Origin: Henricia sp. BOLD:AAB3569
Taxonomy: Eukaryota; Echinodermata; Asteroidea; Spinulosida; Echinasteridae
DNA: 64,000 bases
Reading direction: 5' to 3'
NCBI GenBank assembly: GCA_037783545.1
Contig: JBBELK010001116.1
Location: 62,001 to 126,000, forward strand
Part shown: positions 10,501-21,471 of the stretch, one piece after another
Numbering within the stretch: position 1 is the stretch's first letter
Layout: each line of letters opens with the position of its first letter
Made by a program: the position numbers and the translations under genes
Notes under the pieces: model-generated
Databases searched by the model: none
What the model saw: only the letters and a program-made list of their open reading frames with translations
Told to the model about the DNA's origin: nothing

Positions 10501-12045
10501 AGGGCGGTCGGGTTGGCGTACGGGTTCTTTCCTCGCCTTTCACCTCTGGCGTCCCGGGTTCGAATCCGGGGCGTGTATGTGGATTGGGTTTGCAGTCCCT
10601 ACTTGACCGCGTGGGTTTTCCCCTGGGGCATTTTTCTGGGGGTTTTCCTCCCACTTCTAAAACTGCAACTCCTTCTTCGTCATCTCAAGTTGATAATATA
10701 GTATAGTTAAAGCTAAAACCGTATAGTTGATGGCATAAAGGGCCTTAGTTGCCGAAGATGCCATAAAATATACAACAACAACAACAACACTCTATATTGC
10801 CCACTTGTCCTAAAAAATTGACAGACTTTCGCCGGGAAATGGCAGAGAAATTTCAGAGTTTAGAAAAAAAAGGGGTTGGCGCTTCCTGGATGCTCCCGCA
10901 ACCTGTGGCTGTCTGTACACACCTCTTTGGTGTATTCCTGACTCGTGCGCATGCTCAGTCCTTCGGACTGTCGTTGACACGGCCCAGTTTGGGACGGGAT
11001 TTTGGTCAAAGTGTGGTCCAAACGTCGGCAAATTTGGAGGTCTAAAAATATTCCGACGAACTTCAAATTTTGCATGCTCCAAACACTCTATATTGCGCAC
11101 TTGTCCTAAAAAATTGACAGACTTTCGCCGGGAAATGGCAGAGAAATTTCAGAGTTTAGAAAAAAAAGGTGTTGGCGCTGTCTGGATGCTCCCGCAACCT
11201 GTGGCTGTCTGTACACACCTCTTTGGTGTATTCCTGACTCGTGCGCATGCTCAGTCCTTCGGACTGTCGTTGACACGGCCCAGTTTGGGACGGGATTTTG
11301 GTCAAAGTGGGGTCCAAACGTGGGCAAATTTGGAGGTCAAGAAATATTCCGACGAACTTCAAATTTTGCATGCTCCAAACACTCTATATTGCGCACTTGT
11401 CCTAAAAAATTGACAGACTTTCGCCGGGAAATGGCAGAGAAATTTCAGAGTTTAGAAAAAAAAGGGGTTGGCGCTTCCTGGATGCTCCCGCAACCTGTGG
11501 CTGTCTGTACACACCTCTTTGGTGTATTCCTGACTCGTGCGCATGCTCAGTCCTTCGGACTGTCGTTGACACGGCCCAGTTTGGGACGGGATTTTGGTCA
11601 AAGTGTGGTCCAAACGTCGGCAAATTTGGAGGTCAAAAAATATTCCGACGAACTTCAAATTTTGCATGCTCCAAACACTCTATATTGCACACTTGTCCTA
11701 AAAAATTGACAGACTTTCGCCGGGAAATGGCAGAGAATTTCAGAGTATAGAAAAAAAAGGGGTTGGCGCTTTCTGGATGCTCCCGCAACCTGTGGCTGTC
11801 TATACACACCTCTTTGGTGTATTCCTGACTCGTGCGCATGCTCAGTCCTTCGGACTGTCGTTGACACGGCCCAGTTTGGGACGGGATTTTTGTCAAAGTG
11901 TGGTCCAAACGTCGGCAAATTTGGAGGTCAAAGAATATTCCGACGAACTTCAAATTTTGCATGCTCCAAACACTCTATATTGCGCACTTGTCCTAAACAA
12001 GTTGACAGACTTTCGCCGGGAAATGGCAGAGAAATTTCAGAGTTT
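9845..12045 (+). repeat. SINE-bearing higher-order unit, copy 2 (partial, about 2.2 kb)
   Basis: Near-identical to 7472-9672 at +2373 bp, SINE included. Identity in register stops near 12045, where the A tract is one or two bases shorter than at 9672 and the following monomers diverge. The short distance and high identity indicate a recent tandem duplication by unequal exchange. Confidence 0.88.
10501..10788 (+). mobile_element. tRNA-derived SINE, site A, copy 2
   Basis: Same element, same monomer position and same target-site duplication (actctatattg at 10490-10500 and 10789-10799) as the copy at 8128, exactly 2373 bp downstream. A box 10514-10524, B box 10557-10567. I see no difference from copy 1 by eye. 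It is a product of array duplication, not a separate insertion. Confidence 0.92.
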
Positions 12046-14943
12046 AGAAAAAAAAGGGTTGGCGCTTCCTGGATGCTCCCGCAACCTGTGGCTGTCTGTA
12101 CACACCTCTTTGGTGTATTCCTGACTCGTGCGCATGCTCAGTCCTTCGGACTGTCGTTGACACGGCCCAGTTTGGGACGGGATTTTTGTCAAAGTGTGGT
12201 CCAAACGTCGGCAATTTTGGAGGTCAAAAAATATTCCGACGAACTTCAAATTTTGCATGCTCCAAACACTCTATATTGCGCAATTGTCCTAAAAAATTGA
12301 CAGACTTTCGCCGGGAAATGGCAGAGAAATTTCAGAGTTTAGAAAAAAGGGGTTGGCGCTTCCTGGATGCTCCCGCAACCTGTGGCTGTCTGTACACACC
12401 TCTTTGGTGTATTCCTGACTCGTGCGCATGCTCAGTCCTTCGGACTGTCGTTGACACGGCCCAGTTTGGGACGGGATTTTGGTCAAAGTGTGGTCCAAAC
12501 GTCGGCAAATTTGGAGGTCAAAAAATATTCCGACGAACTTCAAATTTTGCATGCTCCAAACACTCTATATTGCGCACTTGTCCTAAAAAAATTACAGACT
12601 TTCGCCGGGAAATGGCAGAGAAATTTCAGAGTTTAGAAAAAAAAGGGGTTGGCGCTTCCTGGATGCTCCCGCAACCTGTGGCTGTCTGTACACACCTCTT
12701 TGGTGTATTCCTGACTCGTGCGCATGCTCAGTCCTTCGGACTGTCGTTGACACGGCCCAGTTTGGGACGGGATTTTGGTCAAAGTGTGGTCCAAACGTCG
12801 GCAAATTTGGAGGTCAACAAATATTCCGACGAACTTCAAATTTTGCATGCTCCAAACACTCTATATTGCGCACTTGTCCTAAAAAATTGACAGACTTTCG
12901 CCGGGAAATGGCAGAGAAATTTTAGAGTTTAGAAAAAAAAGGGGTTGGCGCTTCCTGGATGCTCCCGCAACCTGTGGCTGTCTGTACACACCTCTTTGGT
13001 GTATTCCTGTCTCGTGCGCATGCTCAGTCCTTCGGACTGTCGTTGACACGGCCCAGTTTGGGACGGGATTTTGGTCAAAGTGTGGTCCAAACGTCGGCAA
13101 ATTTGGAGGTCAAAAAATATTCCGACGAACTTCAAATTTTGCATGCTCCAAACACTCTATATTGCGCACTTGTCCTAAAAAATTGACAGACTTTCGCCGG
13201 GAAATGGCAGAGAAATTTCAGAGTTTAGAAAAAAAAGGGGTTGGCGCTTTCTGGATGCTCCCGCAACCTGTGGCTGTCTGTACACACCTCTTTGGTGTAT
13301 TCCTGACTCGTGCGCATGCTCAGTCCTTCGGACTGTCGTTGACACGGCCCAGTTTGGGACGGGATTTTGGTCAAAGTGTGGTCCAAACGTCGGCAAATTT
13401 GGAGGTCAAAAAATATTCCGACGAACTTCAAATTTTGCATGCTCTAAACACTCTATTTTGCGCACTTGTCCTAAAAAATTGACAGACTTTCGCCGGGAAA
13501 TGGCAGAGAAATTTCAGAGTTTAGAAAAAAAAGGGGTTGGCGCTTTCTGGATGCTCCCGCAACCTGTGGCTGTCTATACACACCTCGTTGGTGTATTCCT
13601 GACTTGTGCGCATGCTCAGTCCTTCGGACTGTCGTTGACACGGCCCAGTTTGGGACGGGATTTTGGTCAAAGTGTGGTCCAAACGTCGGCAAATTTGGAG
13701 GTCAAAATATATTCCGACGAACTTCAAATTGTGCATGCTCCAAACACTCTATATTGCGCACTTGTCCTAAAAAATTGACAGACTTTCGCCGGGAAATGGC
13801 AGAGAAATTTCAGAGTTTAGAAAAAAAAGGGGTTGGCGCTTCCTGGATGCTCCCGCAACCTGTGGCTGTCTGTACACACCTCTTTGGTGTATTCCTGACT
13901 CGTGCGCATGCTCAGTCCTTCGGACTGTCGTTGACACGGCCCAGTTTGGGACGGGATTTTGGTCAAAGTGTGGTCCAAACGTCGGCAAATTTGGAGGTCA
14001 AAAAATATTCCGACGAACTTCAAATTTTGCATGCTCCAAACACTCTATATTGCGCACTTGTCCTAAAAAAATTGACAGACTTTCGCCGGGAAATGGCAGA
14101 GAAATTTCAGAGTTTAGAAAAAAAAGGGGTTGGCGCTTTCTGGATGCTCCCGCAACCTGTGGCTGTCTGTACACACCTCTTTGGTGTATTCCGACTCGTG
14201 CGCATGCTCAGTCCTTCGGACTGTCGTTGACACGGCCCAGTTTGGGACGGGATTTTGGTCAAAGTGGGGTCCAAACGTGGGCAAATTTGGAGGTCAAAAA
14301 ATATTCCGACGAACTTCAAATTTTGCATGCTCCAAACACTCTATATTGCGCACTTGTCCTAAAAAATTGACAGACTTTCGCCGGGAAATGGCAGAGAAAT
14401 TTCAGAGTTTAGAAGAAAAAAAGGGGTTGGCGCTTCCTGGATGCTCCCGCAACCTGTGGCTGTCTGTACACACCTCTTTGGTGTATTCCTGACTCGTGCG
14501 CATGCTCAGTCCTTCGGACTGTCGTTGACACGGCCCAGTTTGGGACGGGATTTTGGTCAAAGTGTGGTCCAAACGTCGGAAAATTTGGAGGTCAAAAAAT
14601 ATTCCGACGAACTTCAAATTGTGCATGCTCCAAACACTCTATATTGCACACTTGTCCTAAAAAATTGACAGACTTTCGCCGGGAAATGGCAGAGAAATTT
14701 CAGAGTTTAGAAAAAAAAGGGGTTGGCGCTTTCTGGATGCTCCCGCAACCTGTGGCTGTCTGTACACACCTCTTTGGTGTATTCCTGACTCGTGCGCATG
14801 CTCAGTCCTTCGGACTGTCGTTGACACGGCCCAGTTTGGGACGGGATTTTGGTCAAAGTGTGGTCCAAACGTCGGCAAATTTGGAGGTAAAAAAAATATT
14901 CCGACGAACTTCAAATTTTGCATGCTCCAAACACTCTATATTG
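10789..14943 (+). repeat. Satellite array, segment 3 (about 14 monomers)
   Basis: Fourteen monomers between two site-A SINEs. The first four repeat 8416-9672. From about 12900 to 14350 the variant order follows 6400-7835 at an offset of about 6519 bp, including the linked 'ctcgttggtgt', 'aaaatatattcc' and 'aaattgtgcatg' monomer. Local defects: 'cctaaaaaaattacag' (G lost) near 12588, 'attccgactcg' (T lost) near 14191, and 'ttagaagaaaaaaagg' near 14412. No gene is seen. Confidence 0.96.
12900..14350 (+). repeat. Block duplicated from about 6400-7835 (offset about 6519 bp)
   Basis: The sequence of variant monomers matches 6400-7835: a 'gcgctttctgg' monomer, then one with 'ctcgttggtgt' and 'aaaatatattcc', then 'gcttcctgg', then the extra-A 'cctaaaaaaattgac' monomer with 'ggggtccaaacgtggg'. 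The SINE that follows at 14944 sits one monomer further away than in the 8128 copy, so a monomer (about 14353-14649) was gained in between. Confidence 0.65.
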
Positions 14944-15231
14944 AGGGCGGTCGGGTTGGCGTACGGGTTCTTTCCTCGCCTTTCACCTCTGGCGTCCCGG
15001 GTTCGAATCCGGGGCGTGTATGTGGATTGGGTTTGCAGTCCCTACTTGACCGCGTGGGTTTTCCCCTGGGGCATTTTTCTGGGGGTTTTTCTCCCACTTC
15101 TAAAACTGCAACTCCTTCTTCGTCATCTCAAGTTGATAATATAGTATAGTTAAAGCTAAAACCGTATAGTTGATGGCATAAAGGGCCTTAGTTGCCGAAG
15201 ATGCCATAAAATATACAACAACAACAACAAC
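14944..15231 (+). mobile_element. tRNA-derived SINE, site A, copy 3
   Basis: Target-site copies are actctatattg at 14933-14943 and 15232-15242. A box 14957-14967, B box 15000-15010. One visible private change: 'gggggtttttctccc' (near 15086), where the other site-A copies have 'gggggttttcctccc', giving an extra T5 run. Upstream 'gaggtaaaaaaaatattcc' and downstream 'gcccacttg' and 'ggaggtctaaaaat' are shared with 8128 and 10501. Confidence 0.92.
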
Positions 15232-16141
15232 ACTCTATATTGCCCACTTGTCCTAAAAAATTGACAGACTTTCGCCGGGAAATGGCAGAGAAATTTCAGA
15301 GTTTAGAAAAAAAAGGGGTTGGCGCTTCCTGGATGCTCCCGCAACCTGTGGCTGTCTGTACACACCTCTTTGGTGTATTCCTGACTCGTGCGCATGCTCA
15401 GTCCTTCGGACTGTCGTTGACACGGCCCAGTTTGGGACGGGATTTTGGTCAAAGTGTGGTCCAAACGTCGGCAAATTTGGAGGTCTAAAAATATTCCGAC
15501 GAACTTCAAATTTTGCATGCTCCAAACACTCTATATTGCGCACTTGTCCTAAAAAATTGACAGACTTTCGCCGGGAAATGGCAGAGAAATTTCAGAGTTT
15601 AGAAAAAAAAGGGGTTGGCGCTTCCTGGATGCTCCCGCAACCTGTAGCTGTCTGTACACACCTCTTTGGTGTATTCCTGACTCGTGCGCATGCTCAGTCT
15701 TTCGGACTGTCGTTGACACGGCCCAGTTTGGGACGGGATTTTGGTCAAAGTGTGGTCCAAACGTCGGCAAATTTGGAGGTCAAAAAATATTCCGACGAAC
15801 TTCAAATTTTGCATGCTCCAAACACTCTATATTGCGCACTTGTCCTAACAAATTGACAGACTTTCGCCGGGAAATGGCAGAGAAATTTCAGAGTTTAGAA
15901 AAAAAAGGGGGTTGGCGCTTCATGGATGCTCCCACAACCTGTGGCTGTCTGTACACACCTCTTTGGTGTATTTCTGACCCGTGCGCATGCTCAGTCCTTC
16001 GGACTGTCGTTGACACGGCCCAGTTTGGGACGGGATTTTGGTCAAAGTGTGGTCCAAACGTCGGCAAATTTGGAGGTCAAACAATATTCCGACGAACTTT
16101 AAATTTTGCATGCTCCAAACACTCTATATTGCGCACTTGTC

Positions 16142-18806
16142 CTAAAAAATTGACAGACTTTCGCCGGGAAATGGCAGAGAAATTTCAGAGTTTAGAAAAA
16201 AAAGGGGTTGGCGCTTCCTGGATGCTCCCGCAACCTGTGGCTGTCTGTACACACCTCTTTGGTGTATTCCTGTCTCGTGCGCATGCTCAGTCCTTCGGAC
16301 TGTCGTTGACACGGCCCAGTTTGGGACGGGATTTTGGTCAAAGTGTGGTCCAAACGTCGGCAAATTTGGAGGTCAAAAAATATTCCAACGAACTTCAAAT
16401 TTTGCATGCTCCAAACACTCTATATTGCGCACTTGTCCTAAAAAATTGACAGACTTTCGCCGGGAAATGGCAGAGAAATTTCAGAGTTTAGAAAAAAAAG
16501 GGGTTGGCGCTTCCTGGATGCTCCCGCAACCTGTGGCTGTCTGTACACACCTCTTTGGTGTATTCCTGACTCGTGCGCATGCTCAGTCCTTCGGACTGTC
16601 GTTGACACGGCCCAGTTTGGGACGGGATTTTGGTCAAAGTGTGGTCCAAACGTCGGCAAATTTGGAGGTCAAAAAATATTCCGACGAACTTCAAATTTTG
16701 CATGCTCCAAACACTCTATATTGCGCACTTGTCCTAAAAAATTGACAGACTTTCGCCGGGAAATGGCAGAGAAATTTCAGAGTTTAGAAAAAAAAGGGGT
16801 TGGCGCTTCCTGGATGCTCCCGCAACCTGTGGCTGTCTGTACACACCTCTTTGGTGTATTCCTGACTCGTGCGCATGCTCAGTCCTTCGGACTGTCGTTG
16901 ACACGGCCCAGTTTGGGACGGGATTTTGGTCAAAGTGTGGTCCAAACGTCGGCAAATTTGGAGGTCAAAAAATATTCCGACGAACTTCAAATTTTGCATG
17001 CTCCAAACACTCTATATTGCGCACTTGTCCCAAAAAATTGACAGACTTTCGCCGGGAAATGGCAGAGAAATTTCAGAATTTAGAAAAAAAGGGGTTGGCG
17101 CTTCCTGGATGCTCCCGCAACCTGTGGCTGTCTGTACACACCTCTTTGGTGTATTCCTGACTCGTGCGCATGCTCAGTCCTTCGGACTGTCGTTGACACG
17201 GCCCAGTTTGGGACGGGATTTTGGTCAAAGTGTGGTCCAAACGTCCGCAAATTTGGAGGTCAAAAAATATTCCGACGAACTTTAAATTTTGCATGCTCCA
17301 AACACTCTATATTGCGCACTTGTCCTAAAAAATTGACAGACTTTCGCCGGGAAATGGCAGAGAAATTTCAGAGTTTAGAAAAAAAGGGGGTTGGCGCTTC
17401 CTGGATGCTCCCGCAACCTGTGGCTGTCTGTACACACCTCTTTGGTGTATTTCTGTCTCGTGCGCATGCTCAGTCCTTCGGACAGTCGTTGACACGGCCC
17501 AGTTTGGGACGGGATTTTGGTCAAAGTGTGGTCCAAACGTCGCCAAATTTGGAGGTCAAAAAATATTCCGACGAACTTCAAATTTTGCATGCTCCAAACA
17601 CTCTATATTGCGCACTTGTCCTAACAAATTGACAGACTTTCGCCGGGAAATGGCAGAGAAATGTCAGAGTTTAGAAAAAAAAGGGGTTGGCGCTCTCTAG
17701 ATGCTCCCGCAACCTGTGGCTGTCTGTACACACCTCTTTGGTGTATTCCTGGCTCGTGCGCATGCTCAGTCCTTCGGACTGTCGTTGACACGGCCCAGTT
17801 TGGGACGGGATTTTGGTCAAAGTGTGGTGAAAACGTCGGCAAATTTGGAGGTCAAAAAATATTCCGACGAACTTCAAATTTTGCATGCTCCAAACACTCT
17901 ATATTGCGCACTTGTCCTAAAAAATTGACAGACTTTCGCCGGGAAATGGCAGAGAAATTTCAGAGTTTAGAAAAAAAAGGGGTTGGCGCTTCCTGGATGC
18001 TCCCGCAACCTGTAGCTGTCTGTACACACCTCTTTGGTGTATTCCTGACTCGTGCGCATGCTCAGTCTTTCGGACTGTCGTTGACACGGCCCAGTTTGGG
18101 ACGGGATTTTGGTCAAAGTGTGGTCCAAACGTCGGCAAATTTGGAGGTCAAAAAATATTCCGACGAACTTCAAATTTTGCATGCTCCAAACACTCTATAT
18201 TGCGCACTTGTCCTAACAAATTGACAGACTTTCGCCGGGAAATGGCAGAGAAATTTCAGAGTTTAGAAAAAAAAGGGGGTTGGCGCTTCATGGATACTCC
18301 CACAACCTGTGGCTGTCTGTACACACCTCTTTGGTGTATTCCTGGCTCGTGCGCATGCTCAGTCCTTCGGAATGTCGTTGACACGGCCCAGTTTGGGACG
18401 GGATTTTGGTCAAAGTGTGGTGAAAACGTCGGCAAATTTGGAGGTCAAAAAATATTCCGACGAACTTCAAATTTTGCATGCTCCAAACACTCTATATTGC
18501 GCACTTGTCCTAACAAATTGACAGACTTTCGCCGGGAAATGGCAGAGAAATTTCAGAGTTTAGAAAAAAAAGGGGGTTGGCGCTTCATGGATGCTCCCAC
18601 AACCTGTGGCTGTCTGTACACACCTCTTTGGTGTATTCCTGGCTCGTGCGCATGCTCAGTCCTTCGGAATGTCGTTGACACGGCCCAGTTTGGGACGGGA
18701 TTTTGGTCAAAGTGTGGTGAAAACGTCGGCAAATTTGGAGGTCAAAAAATATTCCGACGAACTTCAAATTTTGCATGCTCCAAACACTCTATATTGCGCA
18801 CTTGTC
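16142..18806 (+). repeat. Nine-monomer higher-order unit, copy 1 (2665 bp)
   Basis: Repeats at +2665 bp (9 x 296 + 1) as 18807-21471. Shared markers in order: 'ctgtctcgtgcg' (16270/18935), 'cagaatttagaaaaaaagg' (17076/19741), 'gaactttaaat' (17277/19942), 'cggacagtcg' (17480/20145), 'cgtcgccaaa' (17538/20203), 'gcgctctctagatgc' (17691/20356), and 'cggaatgtcg' (18367/21032). Small differences include 'cgtccgc' versus 'cgtctgc' (17243/19908) and 'ttccgacg' versus 'ttccaacg' (16679/19344). Confidence 0.88.
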
Positions 18807-21471
18807 CTAAAAAATTGACAGACTGACGCCGGGAAATGGCAGAGAAATTTCAGAGTTTAGAAAAAAAAGGGGTTGGCGCTTCCTGGATGCTCCCGCAACC
18901 TGTGGCTGTCTGTACACACCTCTTTGGTGTATTCCTGTCTCGTGCGCATGCTCAGTCCTTCGGACTGTCGTTGACACGGCCCAGTTTGGGACGGGATTTT
19001 GGTCAAAGTGTGGTCCAAACGTCGGCAAATTTGGAGGTCAAAAAATATTCCAACGAACTTCAAATTTTGCATGCTCCAAACACTCTATATTGCGCACTTG
19101 TCCTAAAAAATTGACAGACTTTCGCCGGGAAATGGCAGAGAAATTTCAGAGTTTAGAAAAAAAAGGGGTTGGCGCTTCCTGGATGCTCCCGCAACCTGTG
19201 GCTGTCTGTACACACCTCTTTGGTGTATTCCTGACTCGTGCGCATGCTCAGTCCTTCGGACTGTCGTTGACACGGCCCAGTTTGGGACGGGATTTTGGTC
19301 AAAGTGTGGTCCAAACGTCGGCAAATTTGGAGGTCAAAAAATATTCCAACGAACTTCAAATTTTGCATGCTCCAAACACTCTATATTGCGCACTTGTCCT
19401 AAAAAATTGACAGACTTTCGCCGGGAAATGGCAGAGAAATTTCAGAGTTTAGAAAAAAAAGGGGTTGGCGCTTCCTGGATGCTCCCGCAACCTGTGGCTG
19501 TCTGTACACACCTCTTTGGTGTATTCCTGACTCGTGCGCATGCTCAGTCCTTCGGACTGTCGTTGACACGGCCCAGTTTGGGACGGGATTTTGGTCAAAG
19601 TGTGGTCCAAACGTCGGCAAATTTGGAGGTCAAAAAATATTCCGACGAACTTCAAATTTTGCATGCTCCAAACACTCTATATTGCGCACTTGTCCTAAAA
19701 AATTGACAGACTTTCGCCGGGAAATGGCAGAGAAATTTCAGAATTTAGAAAAAAAGGGGTTGGCGCTTCCTGGATGCTCCCGCAACCTGTGGCTGTCTGT
19801 ACACACCTCTTTGGTGTATTCCTGACTCGTGCGCATGCTCAGTCCTTCGGACTGTCGTTGACACGGCCCAGTTTGGGACGGGATTTTGGTCAAAGTGTGG
19901 TCCAAACGTCTGCAAATTTGGAGGTCAAAAAATATTCCGACGAACTTTAAATTTTGCATGCTCCAAACACTCTATATTGCGCACTTGTCCTAAAAAATTG
20001 ACAGACTTTCGCCGGGAAATGGCAGAGAAATTTCAGAGTTTAGAAAAAAAGGGGGTTGGCGCTTCCTGGATGCTCCCGCAACCTGTGGCTGTCTGTACAC
20101 ACCTCTTTGGTGTATTTCTGTCTCGTGCGCATGCTCAGTCCTTCGGACAGTCGTTGACACGGCCCAGTTTGGGACGGGATTTTGGTCAAAGTGTGGTCCA
20201 AACGTCGCCAAATTTGGAGGTCAAAAAATATTCCGACGAACTTCAAATTTTGCATGCTCCAAACACTCTATATTGCGCACTTGTCCTAACAAATTGACAG
20301 ACTTTCGCCGGGAAATGGCAGAGAAATGTCAGAGTTTAGAAAAAAAAGGGGTTGGCGCTCTCTAGATGCTCCCGCAACCTGTGGCTGTCTGTACACACCT
20401 CTTTGGTGTATTCCTGGCTCGTGCGCATGCTCAGTCCTTCGGACTGTCGTTGACACGGCCCAGTTTGGGACGGGATTTTGGTCAAAGTGTGGTGAAAACG
20501 TCGGCAAATTTGGAGGTCAAAAAATATTCCGACGAACTTCAAATTTTGCATGCTCCAAACACTCTATATTGCGCACTTGTCCTAAAAAATTGACAGACTT
20601 TCGCCGGGAAATGGCAGAGAAATTTCAGAGTTTAGAAAAAAAAGGGGTTGGCGCTTCCTGGATGCTCCCGCAACCTGTAGCTGTCTGTACACACCTCTTT
20701 GGTGTATTCCTGACTCGTGCGCATGCTCAGTCTTTCGGACTGTCGTTGACACGGCCCAGTTTGGGACGGGATTTTGGTCAAAGTGTGGTCCAAACGTCGG
20801 CAAATTTGGAGGTCAAAAAATATTCCGACGAACTTCAAATTTTGCATGCTCCAAACACTCTATATTGCGCACTTGTCCTAACAAATTGACAGACTTTCGC
20901 CGGGAAATGGCAGAGAAATTTCAGAGTTTAGAAAAAAAAGGGGGTTGGCGCTTCATGGATGCTCCCACAACCTGTGGCTGTCTGTACACACCTCTTTGGT
21001 GTATTCCTGGCTCGTGCGCATGCTCAGTCCTTCGGAATGTCGTTGACACGGCCCAGTTTGGGACGGGATTTTGGTCAAAGTGTGGTGAAAACGTCGGCAA
21101 ATTTGGAGGTCAAAAAATATTCCGACGAACTTCAAATTTTGCATGCTCCAAACACTCTATATTGCGCACTTGTCCTAACAAATTGACAGACTTTCGCCGG
21201 GAAATGGCAGAGAAATTTCAGAGTTTAGAAAAAAAAGGGGGTTGGCGCTTCATGGATGCTCCCACAACCTGTGGCTGTCTGTACACACCTCTTTGGTGTA
21301 TTCCTGGCTCGTGCGCATGCTCAGTCCTTCGGAATGTCGTTGACACGGCCCAGTTTGGGACGGGATTTTGGTCAAAGTGTGGTGAAAACGTCGGCAAATT
21401 TGGAGGTCAAAAAATATTCCGACGAACTTCAAATTTTGCATGCTCCAAACACTCTATATTGCGCACTTGTC
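18807..21471 (+). repeat. Nine-monomer higher-order unit, copy 2 (2665 bp)
   Basis: Direct tandem copy of 16142-18806. The first monomer has the private change 'gacagactgacgcc' near 18826 in place of 'gacagactttcgcc', which lies within about 25 bp of the inferred junction. Beyond 21471 the variant order switches to the 2368-bp register. Confidence 0.88.
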
